A DNA stretch of 31,268 nucleotides from Flavobacterium sp. GTDB taxonomy: Bacteria; Bacteroidota; Bacteroidia; Flavobacteriales; Flavobacteriaceae. Below are positions 1 to 7,854 of the stretch, piece by piece. Location of the stretch: positions 1-31,268 of the forward strand of contig NZ_JAGKWP010000014.1 of assembly GCF_021151785.1 (NCBI RefSeq), in the 5' to 3' direction. The notes beneath the pieces were generated by a model. That model was not told the DNA's origin and ran no database searches. It worked only from the letters and a program-made list of their open reading frames with translations. The translations under genes and the position numbers were made by a program. Each line of letters opens with the position of its first letter. Position 1 is the stretch's first letter.

Positions 1-1
1 A

Positions 2-856
2 TTATATATTCTTTAAATTAATTATTTCTTGATCTGTTAAAAAACGCCAGTTCCCTCTAGGAAGATTTTTCTTTGTTAAACCTGCAAACATCACTCGATC
101 TAATTTAAGGACATCATACTTGAGTTGTTCAAAAAGAGTTCGAACAATTTTAATGTTAGCTGTTTTCATTTTCACCCCAACTTCGCTTTTGGGCTGATCT
201 TCAATGTAAGTGATTTCTTCCACAAAAACTTTATGTCCGTCTATATGTAATCCGTTTTGAATTTTCTCTAAATCTTCAAATTTTAAATTTTTGTCTAATG
301 ACACTTGATATAACTTAGTAGAACGTTGATTTGGAGCTGTAAATTTAGTAACAATATTTGCGTCGTTAGTAAACAATAACAACCCGGTGGTAGTTTTATC
401 CATTCTTCCTACAGGCTCAATCTTAGAAGAGGTTGCCATTCGAACTAAATTAATAACATTATTTGCTCCTGTATCATTTTTCTCTGTTGAAAAATTTTTA
501 GGTTTGTTCAATAAAATATACACCTTCTTTTCAGGTGTAATAGTAACTCCATCAAAATTAACAATGTCCGTTAACTTTACTTTATATCCCATTTCAGTGA
601 TTACTTCACCATTCACTTTTACATTTCCACTTTGAATATAAATATCTGCATCTCTTCGGCTACAAACACCTGAATTAGCTATATATCGATTTAAACGTAA
701 CTCATCAGACTCCTTTTTTACAGCTAGCTTCGGCTTATCATTTTGCTTCACAAACTTTTGAAAAGGCTTTTTGTCATTTGAAAAAGGGCGATTAGTAGTT
801 GGTTTCTTTGATTCCGTTACTTTCCCTTTTCTTTTATCTCCTGATGCTTTTCTCAT
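2..856 (-). CDS. S4-domain pseudouridine synthase, RsuA/RluB/RluF family
   Basis: 284 aa, complete: the TAA stop lies at the very edge of the window. Residues 1-48 are a basic, low-complexity tail. An S4 RNA-binding domain follows at about 53-100 (LNRYIANSGVCSRRDAD), then the pseudouridine synthase domain with the family motif GRMDKTTTGLLLFTND, in which D153 is the expected catalytic aspartate. Such enzymes isomerise a uridine in rRNA. The C-terminal motif, normally like EGKNRQVRRMF, reads TANIKIVRTLF (232-242), so several usually conserved charged residues are changed. It could be a divergent paralogue with another target or reduced activity. The start is supported by a TACTTTTG box 23 nt upstream. 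Family assignment is secure; the exact target base is not known. Confidence 0.9.
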   Translation of the reverse strand: MRKASGDKRKGKVTESKKPTTNRPFSNDKKPFQKFVKQNDKPKLAVKKESDELRLNRYIANSGVCSRRDADIYIQSGNVKVNGEVITEMGYKVKLTDIVNFDGVTITPEKKVYILLNKPKNFSTEKNDTGANNVINLVRMATSSKIEPVGRMDKTTTGLLLFTNDANIVTKFTAPNQRSTKLYQVSLDKNLKFEDLEKIQNGLHIDGHKVFVEEITYIEDQPKSEVGVKMKTANIKIVRTLFEQLKYDVLKLDRVMFAGLTKKNLPRGNWRFLTDQEIINLKNI

Positions 857-879
857 AATTACATTTTTATTTTAGAGTG

Positions 880-887
880 CAAAAGTA
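880..887 (-). promoter_or_regulatory. Putative -7 box of the pseudouridine synthase gene
   Basis: The minus strand reads TACTTTTG, matching the Bacteroidetes -7 consensus TAnnTTTG, 23 nt upstream of the ATG. I see no clear TTTG -33 element at the usual spacing. The rest of this 103-bp gap is AT-rich, with a short direct repeat AGAATTTA. Confidence 0.5.
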
Positions 888-959
888 CTCGAATAAATTT
901 AGATTTTAGAATTTAGCATTCAGAATTTACATAAATTAAAGAATTTCAGACAATTATTT

Positions 960-1877
960 TCATTTCAGGAATAACTTTTGACCATTTTCGATTACAGTAG
1001 GTTTAATCAAAACAATACAAACTACGCCAGCAATTAAAATTAACTTTAATAAAAAATGTAATTTAACATAATCAATTTTACCTTCTGATTTCCATAATTT
1101 TAACACAAATGCAATAAGCACCAAATAACTGATATAAAAGTAAACATCCATATATCCTACATCATAAACATCAACTAAAAAGTACACAGGAAACAAGGTT
1201 CCTATTAATAGAATTGTAATGACAATCTTGGCAAATTTCTCTCCATATTTTACTGGAATAGTTTGGTAATCATTACTTAAATCACCTTCAATATTCTCTA
1301 AATCTTTAACTATTTCTCGAATCAAAATAATTAAAAACAAGAAAACAGCATGAGCAAAGATTACGTGATAAAAATTTTTGAAATACAAAAGAATTCCGAA
1401 AAATGGCAAAACCACTAATAAGGCAGCTGTTAGATTACCAATAATAGGATATTTTTTTAATCGATGAGAATAATACCAAAGTAAGAATATATAAGTTGAA
1501 TAAAATAAAGCGGCACGCCAAGAAATCAACCACGCTAAGAGTGCAGCTAAAAAATTTAACACAAAATACACTTGCAATTGTGTTTTTTGACTTACTAAAC
1601 GATCTAGATAAGATTTTTTAGGTCGATTGATTATATCCTTCTTAGCATCATAAAAGTTATTTATTATATAACCCGATGCAATTGCAAATGTGGATGAAAT
1701 TACTAAAACAAATAAACGTCCATCAAGCAATATATCGAGTGCTCTTTTTTCTGGAGCTAAAATGTAGATAGCAGATAAGTATTGAGCTAAAGCTATAACA
1801 AAAATATTATAACCACGCACTACAGAAAAAAAACTCAAGATTTTAGTGAGTAGTAATTTTGTTTTGCGATTGAACAT
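960..1877 (-). CDS. UbiA-family prenyltransferase, digeranylgeranylglyceryl-phosphate synthase-like
   Basis: 305 aa integral membrane protein with about eight hydrophobic segments. The first aspartate-rich motif is NNFYDAKKD (73-81), a variant of NDxxDxxxD with Asn at the second position. The second is REIVKDLENIEGD (187-199). The REIxKDxExxxGD form resembles the geranylgeranylglycerol-phosphate geranylgeranyltransferase branch of UbiA more than menaquinone MenA. These enzymes transfer an isoprenyl chain at the membrane using Mg-bound diphosphate. It sits 15 bp downstream of the mevalonate kinase gene, so it is probably co-transcribed with isoprenoid-precursor genes. UbiA membership is certain; substrate is inferred from motif and context. 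Alternatives are a quinone or porphyrin prenyltransferase. Confidence 0.85.
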   Translation of the reverse strand: MFNRKTKLLLTKILSFFSVVRGYNIFVIALAQYLSAIYILAPEKRALDILLDGRLFVLVISSTFAIASGYIINNFYDAKKDIINRPKKSYLDRLVSQKTQLQVYFVLNFLAALLAWLISWRAALFYSTYIFLLWYYSHRLKKYPIIGNLTAALLVVLPFFGILLYFKNFYHVIFAHAVFLFLIILIREIVKDLENIEGDLSNDYQTIPVKYGEKFAKIVITILLIGTLFPVYFLVDVYDVGYMDVYFYISYLVLIAFVLKLWKSEGKIDYVKLHFLLKLILIAGVVCIVLIKPTVIENGQKLFLK

Positions 1878-1892
1878 TATTAAGAAGTGTTT

Positions 1893-2831
1893 TTAAAATT
1901 GATACACCACTTCTAATTTGTAATCTTTTAATGCTGTTTTAGCCTTCTCTAAATCCTCTGTAAAGCCTAAAATATAACCACCACCGCCAGAACCACATAA
2001 TTTTAAATAGTAATCATTAGTATCAATCCCTTTTTGCCATACTTGATGGAATTGCTCTGGTATCATTGGTTTGAAATTATTCAAAACAACTTTAGACAAT
2101 TCTTTTGTGTTTTGGAATAAATTTTTGAAATCACCGTGTAAAAAGTTTTCTACACATTTATCTGTGTATTTAATAAATTGGGATTTTAACATAGTACGGA
2201 AGCCTTGGTCTTTCAAATTTTCCATAAAAATATTAACCATAGGTGCCGTTTCTCCTACTATTCCTGAATCAATTAAAAACACCGCCCCTTTTCCAGAGAT
2301 AGATTGACTTGGAATTCCTGTTGGTTCAATGTTATCTTTAGAATTGATTAAGATAGGCAAACTCAAATAAGAATTTAACGGATCTAATCCAGAACTTTTA
2401 CCATGAAAAAAAGATTCCATTTGAGAAAAAATGGCCTTTAATTGCAATAATTTCTCTCTAGTTAGATTTTCTAATACTGTAATTTTATTGGTCGCATATT
2501 TATCATAAATAGCAGCCACTAAAGCACCACTACTTCCCACTCCATACCCTTGAGGAATACTTGAATCGAAATACATTCCTGCCTTTACATCGTTTTGTAA
2601 AGCTTCTAAATTGAATGTAACTAATTCAGGTTGTTCCGTTTGTAACTGCTCCAAATGTGAAGTAAATTTCTCTAAACTTTCATTAGATTTTTTAGCTTCC
2701 TCAGACGGATTATCATCTGTTTTTAGCGCTCCATTATAAAAGTTATAAGGAATAGAAAGACCTTTCGAATCTTGAATAATTCCGTATTCTCCAAAAAGTA
2801 ATATTTTAGAATAAAAAAGTGGTCCTTTCAT
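1893..2831 (-). CDS. mvaK: Mevalonate kinase-like GHMP kinase
   Basis: 312 aa. GHMP-kinase hallmarks are present: an N-terminal SKILLFGEYGII segment, the ATP-binding glycine/serine loop PQGYGVGSSGALVA (93-106), the HGKSSGLDP motif with D150 (mevalonate kinases carry HGxPSGxD), and the C-terminal loop KLCGSGGGGYILGF. Predicted reaction: ATP-dependent phosphorylation of mevalonate in the cytoplasm. It lies 57 bp downstream of mvaD and 15 bp before the UbiA gene on the same strand. The serine in place of proline in the HGxPSG motif and the linked mvaD argue for a mevalonate-pathway kinase. I cannot fully separate mevalonate kinase from phosphomevalonate kinase by sequence reading alone. No second kinase is present here. 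Confidence 0.82.
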   Translation of the reverse strand: MKGPLFYSKILLFGEYGIIQDSKGLSIPYNFYNGALKTDDNPSEEAKKSNESLEKFTSHLEQLQTEQPELVTFNLEALQNDVKAGMYFDSSIPQGYGVGSSGALVAAIYDKYATNKITVLENLTREKLLQLKAIFSQMESFFHGKSSGLDPLNSYLSLPILINSKDNIEPTGIPSQSISGKGAVFLIDSGIVGETAPMVNIFMENLKDQGFRTMLKSQFIKYTDKCVENFLHGDFKNLFQNTKELSKVVLNNFKPMIPEQFHQVWQKGIDTNDYYLKLCGSGGGGYILGFTEDLEKAKTALKDYKLEVVYQF

Positions 2832-2888
2832 ATTATAGTATATAATTTACAATATTTAGTAATCAGTTATTTTAAGTAAAGATACAAA

Positions 2889-3974
2889 TTATTTTAAATC
2901 TTTTGCACCATTTCCAATTTCATCGCAAATATACTGACCATTTTGACAAAAGCCAACCAATTCACTCTGAATAAATTGCAGTACTTGTTCTTTTACTGCA
3001 TTAGGATATAACACATGTACATTTGCACCTGCATCTAAGGTAAAACAGATTGGTATATTAGTTGTATTTCTATACTTCCATATTTTATTAATGATTTCTA
3101 AGGTATTAGGTTTCATTAAAATAAAATAAGGCATAGATGTCATCATCATAGCATGAAGTGTTAAAGCTTCACTTTCCACAATTTTGATAAACGCTTCTAT
3201 CTCTCCAGTTTTTAGTATATCAACTAACAAAAAAATATTTTCATGAGCCTGCTCAAATCGTCGCACAGCATAAGGATGTCCATGCATTAAATTATGCCCA
3301 ACCGTACTTGAAACTTGCTTTTCACCTTTATCCACTAATAAAATGGTATCTTGAAACTGCTTAAAATTCTCATGTAACAAATCAAATTCCACGCCAAACA
3401 AGTCAGAACTCCCTTGAATAGTTTTATTTTCTCCCCAAGCTACAACTTCCCCCTTAACGCTTCTACATGCACTTCCACTACCTAAACGTGCTAAAAAGGA
3501 AGACTTAGCAAAAAAATAATCTTCAGAAATAGCAGGGTTTATTGCTTTTTCTAAACTCATGATATTCATTGCTAAAGCAGCCATTCCTGAAGCAGACGAT
3601 GCAATACCTGAACTATGTGGAAAAGTATTTTGAGTATCAATAGTTATATGATATTCTTTCAAAAATGGACAATACAATTCGATTCGTTCTAAAAATTTCT
3701 GAATTTTAGGTTTAAACTCTTCCTTAGATTGCCCTTCGAACAATAAATCAAAAGAAAAATTTGATGTATCAGCTTTTTTTACTACCCCTACCGAAGTAAT
3801 TGTTTTACAGTTATTAAGCGTAAAACTTATGGATGGATTAGCAGGAACTTGCTCGCCCTCTTCTTTTTTTCCCCAATATTTAACTAAAGCAATATTACTT
3901 GGAGCACTCCATGAAAATGAAGCTTTATCAATAGAAGAATAATTGGAAAGTATAAAATCTTGTTCTGTGAACAT
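2889..3974 (-). CDS. mvaD: Diphosphomevalonate decarboxylase
   Basis: 361 aa from the ATG. It converts mevalonate 5-diphosphate to isopentenyl diphosphate with ATP and CO2 release. Signature motifs are APSNIALVKYWGK near the N terminus, the phosphate-binding loop PHSSGIASSASGMAALA, RLGSGSACRS, and CFTLDAGANVHVLYP, which carries the catalytic Asp. The frame extends six codons upstream to a TTG at 3992, but that TTG lies inside a TATCTTTG -7 box (3990-3997) and so could not be in mRNA made from it. I therefore chose the ATG, 15 nt below the box. First gene of a likely mvaD-mvaK-ubiA unit, divergent from tspO. Confidence 0.93.
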   Translation of the reverse strand: MFTEQDFILSNYSSIDKASFSWSAPSNIALVKYWGKKEEGEQVPANPSISFTLNNCKTITSVGVVKKADTSNFSFDLLFEGQSKEEFKPKIQKFLERIELYCPFLKEYHITIDTQNTFPHSSGIASSASGMAALAMNIMSLEKAINPAISEDYFFAKSSFLARLGSGSACRSVKGEVVAWGENKTIQGSSDLFGVEFDLLHENFKQFQDTILLVDKGEKQVSSTVGHNLMHGHPYAVRRFEQAHENIFLLVDILKTGEIEAFIKIVESEALTLHAMMMTSMPYFILMKPNTLEIINKIWKYRNTTNIPICFTLDAGANVHVLYPNAVKEQVLQFIQSELVGFCQNGQYICDEIGNGAKDLK

Positions 3975-3989
3975 AGCTACAATTTTTGA

Positions 3990-3997
3990 CAAAGATA
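3990..3997 (-). promoter_or_regulatory. Putative -7 box of the mvaD-mvaK-ubiA unit
   Basis: TATCTTTG on the minus strand matches TAnnTTTG exactly, 15 nt before the mvaD ATG. No convincing TTTG -33 element lies upstream. Confidence 0.55.
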
Positions 3998-4043
3998 GAA
4001 AAGGAAAATGAGAAGAATAAGCACAGAAGTCAGAAGTTTTAAA

Positions 4044-4051
4044 TATCTTTG
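4044..4051 (+). promoter_or_regulatory. Putative -7 box of tspO
   Basis: TATCTTTG on the plus strand, 17 nt before the tspO ATG. It is identical to the divergent mvaD box, and the two sit 46 bp apart, so the promoters lie back to back. Confidence 0.55.
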
Positions 4052-4068
4052 ACTAAAATTTCTATTAA

Positions 4069-4545
4069 ATGCAAAAATATCTTCGAATTGTTTATTGTGT
4101 CACCATTTGCTTAGTCATTGGTTTTTTATCTGGAAAAGTAACACAATCCTCTATTTCCACATGGTATCCTACATTAGAAAAACCCTTTTTCAATCCACCC
4201 AACTGGCTATTTGCCCCAGTTTGGACACTCCTTTACATTTTTATGGGAATTGCCGCTGGTTTGGTTTGGAATGAACTAAATTCAAAGGAAAAAGAAGTTA
4301 AAAACGCCTTGAAATTTTTCATCATCCAATTGGGCTTAAATGCTTTATGGTCTTATTTATTTTTTGGACTTCAAAATGTATTATTAGCAGCAATCGAAGT
4401 GCTTCTTTTACTGTTAATGATTTACGAAACATATTTAAAATTCAAACTCTTAAATAAAAAATCTGGCTATTTATTAATTCCTTATATGGCTTGGGTATCA
4501 TTTGCGTCCTTATTAACATGGAGCATTTGGTGGTTAAATCGTTAA
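4069..4545 (+). CDS. tspO: TspO/MBR family membrane protein
   Basis: 158 aa with five hydrophobic helices, the usual size for bacterial TspO. Typical motifs: STWYPTLEKPFFNPPNWLFAPVWTLLY (partly conserved as WYxxLxKPxxxPPxxxFxPVWxxLY), then a WxExN-type segment (VWNELN), LNALWSYLFF, and LLTWSIWWLN at the C terminus. TspO proteins bind tetrapyrroles and cholesterol-like ligands and are linked to porphyrin turnover and stress responses; the exact role here is not shown by sequence. Divergent from mvaD, with its own -7 box. Its TAA stop directly abuts the stop codon of the convergent flavoprotein gene, with no intergenic base. Confidence 0.93.
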   Translation: MQKYLRIVYCVTICLVIGFLSGKVTQSSISTWYPTLEKPFFNPPNWLFAPVWTLLYIFMGIAAGLVWNELNSKEKEVKNALKFFIIQLGLNALWSYLFFGLQNVLLAAIEVLLLLLMIYETYLKFKLLNKKSGYLLIPYMAWVSFASLLTWSIWWLNR

Positions 4546-5751
4546 CTATATATTTTCTGCTAGAATGAATCCGCCTGTCCAAGCATTTTGAAAATTAAAA
4601 CCCCCTGTAATAGCATCTATATTCAAGATTTCTCCCGCAAAGAATACATGAGGTAAAATTTTACTTTGCATGGTTTTGAAGTTTATTTCTTTTAAGTCAA
4701 TACCGCCGGCTGTAACAAATTCTTCCTTAAAAGTACTTTTGCCATTAACTTGATAAGTTGCGACAGTAAGTTCTTCAGCTAATTTTTGTAATTGCTTTTT
4801 ATTCAAATCCGCCCACTTGGTTTCTAGTGTAATTGAAGCCGCAATTAAAATATTTTCCCAAAGTCTTTTTGGAAAGGCAAATGGGCAAAATTTATCGATA
4901 TTTTTCTTAGCATTTTCCAATTTCAAATCCTGCAACATTTCCATTACATCTTCAAAACTCTGGTCTTTCAACCAATTTATTTGAATGGAAAATTGGTAAT
5001 TTTTATCAAATAATTCTCGAGCACCCCATGCAGAAAGTCGCAATATAGCTGGTCCACTCATACCCCAATGCGTAATCAACAAAGGGCCAGATGCTGCTAG
5101 TTTACTATTCTTAACTTTGACGAAAACCTCAGTTGAAACCCCCATTAAATCTTTAATACGAACATCTTTAATATTGAAGGTAAACAAAGAAGGAACCGGA
5201 GGAACTATGGTATGTCCTAATTGATGAAGCAATTCCCAAATTTTAGGATTACTACCTGTAGCTAGCACTATTTTTTCTGCTTGGAATTGTTCTTTTTGAG
5301 TTTCAACTTTCCAAACTCTTCCTTCATGAAAAAGAGATTGAACACTTTGTGAAGTAAATACTTTTATTCCCAATTCATGAACTGCCTTTTCAAAACAATC
5401 AATAATGGTTTGCGACGAATCTGTAATAGGAAACATGCGTCCGTCTTCTTCTATTTTTAATTCGACACCATGTTTTTCAAACCACTCAATTGTATCACCA
5501 GAACAAAACTGATGAAACGGTCCTTTTAATTCTTTTTCTCCACGGGGATAAAATTTAACCAAATCATTAGGCACGAAACATGCGTGCGTAACATTACAAC
5601 GTCCACCACCTGAAACTTTAACTTTCGACAAGCATTCTTTGCCTCTTTCTAAAATAGCCACTTTTAACCTCGGATTTTTTTCCACAATATTTATAGCAGA
5701 AAAAAATCCAGCAGCTCCCCCGCCAATGATAATGATATCAAATGTTTGCAT
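4546..5751 (-). CDS. BaiN/HI0933-family NAD(P)/FAD-dependent oxidoreductase
   Basis: 401 aa. The N-terminal dinucleotide fold has IIIGGGAAGFFSAINI (GGGAAG at 10-15), followed by the family signature SGGGRCNVTH. The C terminus has FFAGEILNIDAITGGFNFQNAWTGG (abridged: GEILNID, GGFNFQNAW), characteristic of HI0933-like flavoproteins. Some members reduce C=C bonds (the bile-acid-pathway enzyme BaiN), but the substrate here is unknown. Tail-to-tail with tspO with zero spacing and no hairpin terminator between. The 77-bp gap to the upstream peptidase gene on the same strand contains a modular GTTTCA repeat rather than an obvious promoter. Confidence 0.9.
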   Translation of the reverse strand: MQTFDIIIIGGGAAGFFSAINIVEKNPRLKVAILERGKECLSKVKVSGGGRCNVTHACFVPNDLVKFYPRGEKELKGPFHQFCSGDTIEWFEKHGVELKIEEDGRMFPITDSSQTIIDCFEKAVHELGIKVFTSQSVQSLFHEGRVWKVETQKEQFQAEKIVLATGSNPKIWELLHQLGHTIVPPVPSLFTFNIKDVRIKDLMGVSTEVFVKVKNSKLAASGPLLITHWGMSGPAILRLSAWGARELFDKNYQFSIQINWLKDQSFEDVMEMLQDLKLENAKKNIDKFCPFAFPKRLWENILIAASITLETKWADLNKKQLQKLAEELTVATYQVNGKSTFKEEFVTAGGIDLKEINFKTMQSKILPHVFFAGEILNIDAITGGFNFQNAWTGGFILAENI

Positions 5752-5757
5752 AAATTT

Positions 5758-5824
5758 TGTTTCAAGTTAATTATTTCTTATTTAAAGTTTCAAATTAAAA
5801 ACCTGAAACATTTAAACCCGAAAC
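5758..5824. repeat. Modular GTTTCA/TGAAAC intergenic repeat
   Basis: Contains TGTTTCAAGTT (5758-5768), AAGTTTCAAATT (5785-5796), AACCTGAAACA (5800-5810) and ACCCGAAAC (5816-5824). The first and third are inverted copies with one mismatch. The same modules recur at 21604-21654 inside the nuo operon. Confidence 0.55.
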
Positions 5825-5828
5825 ATTT

Positions 5829-7727
5829 TTAAAGCGTCTCTTTCAACCATTTAAAAAATTCACCTTGCCATACTAAGGCATTTTGTGGTTTTAATACCCA
5901 ATGGTTTTCATCTGGAAACAAAAGAAACTTACTTTTTATTCCTTTCAGTTGAGCTGCTTGAAATGCTTCTTGACCTTGTCCAATTGGCACACGATAATCT
6001 TTACCTCCTTGAATAATCATAATCGGGGTGTTCCAATTATTCACCAATTTTATAGGATTGAATTCATTATAGGTTTTTTGCGCAACTTTATTGTCTTTTT
6101 CCCAATACGCACCTCCAGCATCCCAATTAGTAAAGAACACTTCTTCTGTCGTTCCATACATGCTTTCAGTATTGTAAATACCACAATGAGAAATAAATGT
6201 TTTAAAACGATTTTTATGAATTCCAGCTAAATAAAATACGGAATAACCCCCATAACTAGCACCAACTGCTCCCAATCGATTTTTATCTACATATGGTTCT
6301 TTCGCAACATCATCAATAGCAGCTAAATAATCATTCATAACTTGTCCACCCCAATCTCCTGAAATCTGTTCATTCCAAGCTACACCATGACCAGGCATTC
6401 CACGTCTATTTGGTGCAACTACAATATAACCTTGTGAAGCCATCAATTGAAAATTCCAACGGAATGAATAATATTGTGTTAAGGCACTTTGCGGTCCTCC
6501 TTGACAATATAATAGTGTTGGATATTTTTTAGTTTTATCAAAATTTGGAGGTAAAATCACCCAAACCAACATTTTCTTTCCGTCAGTAGTAGTCACCCAT
6601 CTTTTTTCCGATTTACACATTCCTATTTTAGCATATGCCTCATCATTTACATGCGTTATTTGACTCCAAGTTTTTTTCTTTAAATCAAAACTAAAAGCTT
6701 CTGATGCATGATTATGATCCGTTCTAGTAACTAGAATTGTATTTCCCGAAAACCCAATAATACTATTTACATCAAAATTTCCATCTGTGACTTGCACTAT
6801 TTGAACTGCAATTTTAGTTAATCCAGGGAAATTCACTTCAAACAATTGTTTGGTCCCGCCTACTGGTGCAATAAAATAAACTTTTTTACCATCAACTGAC
6901 CAAGTAAAACTTTCAACCGTTCCATCCCAAGAAGTCGTTAAATTAATATCTAGACCTTTGTGACGAACAATAATATCATTTTTATCTGCTTCATAACCAT
7001 CTCGTTTCATTTGCAACCAAGACAAATCGCCTTGCGGTGAAAAAATAGGATGTGTGTCATAGCCCTTATTGTTAGGTGTTAAATTTACTGTTTTACCAGT
7101 CGCTAAATCATATTCATACAAATCCGTATTGGTACTTTTGGCATAAGCTGTGCCTGCTAATTTTTTACACACATAAATTATTTTTGACCCATCTGGTGAC
7201 CAAACATAATCTTCGTCACCACCATGTGGTTTTTGCGGCGAATCAAAAGGTTCATTTGGCATAATATCAATTTCTTTTCCAGTTGCAAAATCTTTATAAA
7301 ACACGTGATTGTGCGTTCCATCATTATAAGTATCCCAATGACGATAATCCAATTCTGTATATACTTGAGCTGAAGTTTTAGTTAATTCAGGATATAAATC
7401 AGTACCTAATAATTTTTCTACTTTAACTGTTTTATCAAATAGTTTTTTTGTTCCATCTTTAGAAACATTTTTATCCATTACTAAGCCTTCCGCTGAAATA
7501 ATAGGAACTGCTTTTCCTCCATTAATGGGAATAGAATAAGTCGTAGAAACTATTTTGTTTTCTTGAATATTGGGAATCCCAACTTTAAAAATCAAGTTTT
7601 TACCATCCTTAGTAATACCTACAGGGTTAACTCTACCTAACTGCCAAAGTTTTTCTGGTGTTAGAACTTCTTGTGCATTTGAACTCATACTTACTAAGCT
7701 GAAAATGAGAAAAATATATTTTTTCAT
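5829..7727 (-). CDS. Secreted S9-family serine peptidase (prolyl oligopeptidase / acylaminoacyl-peptidase type)
   Basis: 632 aa. A signal peptide ends near residue 19 (MKKYIFLIFSLVSMSSNAQ), so the protein is exported, probably to the periplasm. Residues 20-360 form the WD40-like beta-propeller (repeats such as VWSPDGSKIIYV and FSPQGDLSW). Residues about 390-632 are the alpha/beta-hydrolase domain with catalytic Ser491 in GASYGGY, Asp577 in QGGKDYRVP and His609 in PDENHW. Length and order match DPP IV/acylaminoacyl-peptidase-like S9 enzymes, which cleave short peptides. The nearest upstream gene is divergent (symporter), suggesting a peptide/amino-acid theme, though this is only an inference. 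Confidence 0.93.
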   Translation of the reverse strand: MKKYIFLIFSLVSMSSNAQEVLTPEKLWQLGRVNPVGITKDGKNLIFKVGIPNIQENKIVSTTYSIPINGGKAVPIISAEGLVMDKNVSKDGTKKLFDKTVKVEKLLGTDLYPELTKTSAQVYTELDYRHWDTYNDGTHNHVFYKDFATGKEIDIMPNEPFDSPQKPHGGDEDYVWSPDGSKIIYVCKKLAGTAYAKSTNTDLYEYDLATGKTVNLTPNNKGYDTHPIFSPQGDLSWLQMKRDGYEADKNDIIVRHKGLDINLTTSWDGTVESFTWSVDGKKVYFIAPVGGTKQLFEVNFPGLTKIAVQIVQVTDGNFDVNSIIGFSGNTILVTRTDHNHASEAFSFDLKKKTWSQITHVNDEAYAKIGMCKSEKRWVTTTDGKKMLVWVILPPNFDKTKKYPTLLYCQGGPQSALTQYYSFRWNFQLMASQGYIVVAPNRRGMPGHGVAWNEQISGDWGGQVMNDYLAAIDDVAKEPYVDKNRLGAVGASYGGYSVFYLAGIHKNRFKTFISHCGIYNTESMYGTTEEVFFTNWDAGGAYWEKDNKVAQKTYNEFNPIKLVNNWNTPIMIIQGGKDYRVPIGQGQEAFQAAQLKGIKSKFLLFPDENHWVLKPQNALVWQGEFFKWLKETL

Positions 7728-7752
7728 TAAAAATAATTTTAAAATTAAAAAA

Positions 7753-7794
7753 CTAATTTCGATGGATTTTCCATTAAATCGATGCTAAAATTAG
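7753..7794. repeat. Imperfect inverted repeat between divergent peptidase and symporter genes
   Basis: CTAATTTCGAT (7753-7763) faces ATCGA (7778-7782) and AAATTAG (7788-7794) with a 5-nt bulge. It encloses a smaller hairpin ATGGA/TCCAT (7762-7774). Possible operator for the divergent pair, or chance in AT-rich DNA. I found no good TAnnTTTG box in this 127-bp gap. Confidence 0.35.
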
Positions 7795-7854
7795 CACTTT
7801 TTTCAAAAAATATACCTATTTTCACACTCTAAAATAAAAACAAACCAACATACC

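Noticed and set aside
387..635. Open frame opposite the pseudouridine synthase gene
   Set aside because: It is a mirror of a well-supported gene, with no family motif or start signal. The same applies to the other antisense frames over nuo, asd and the symporter.
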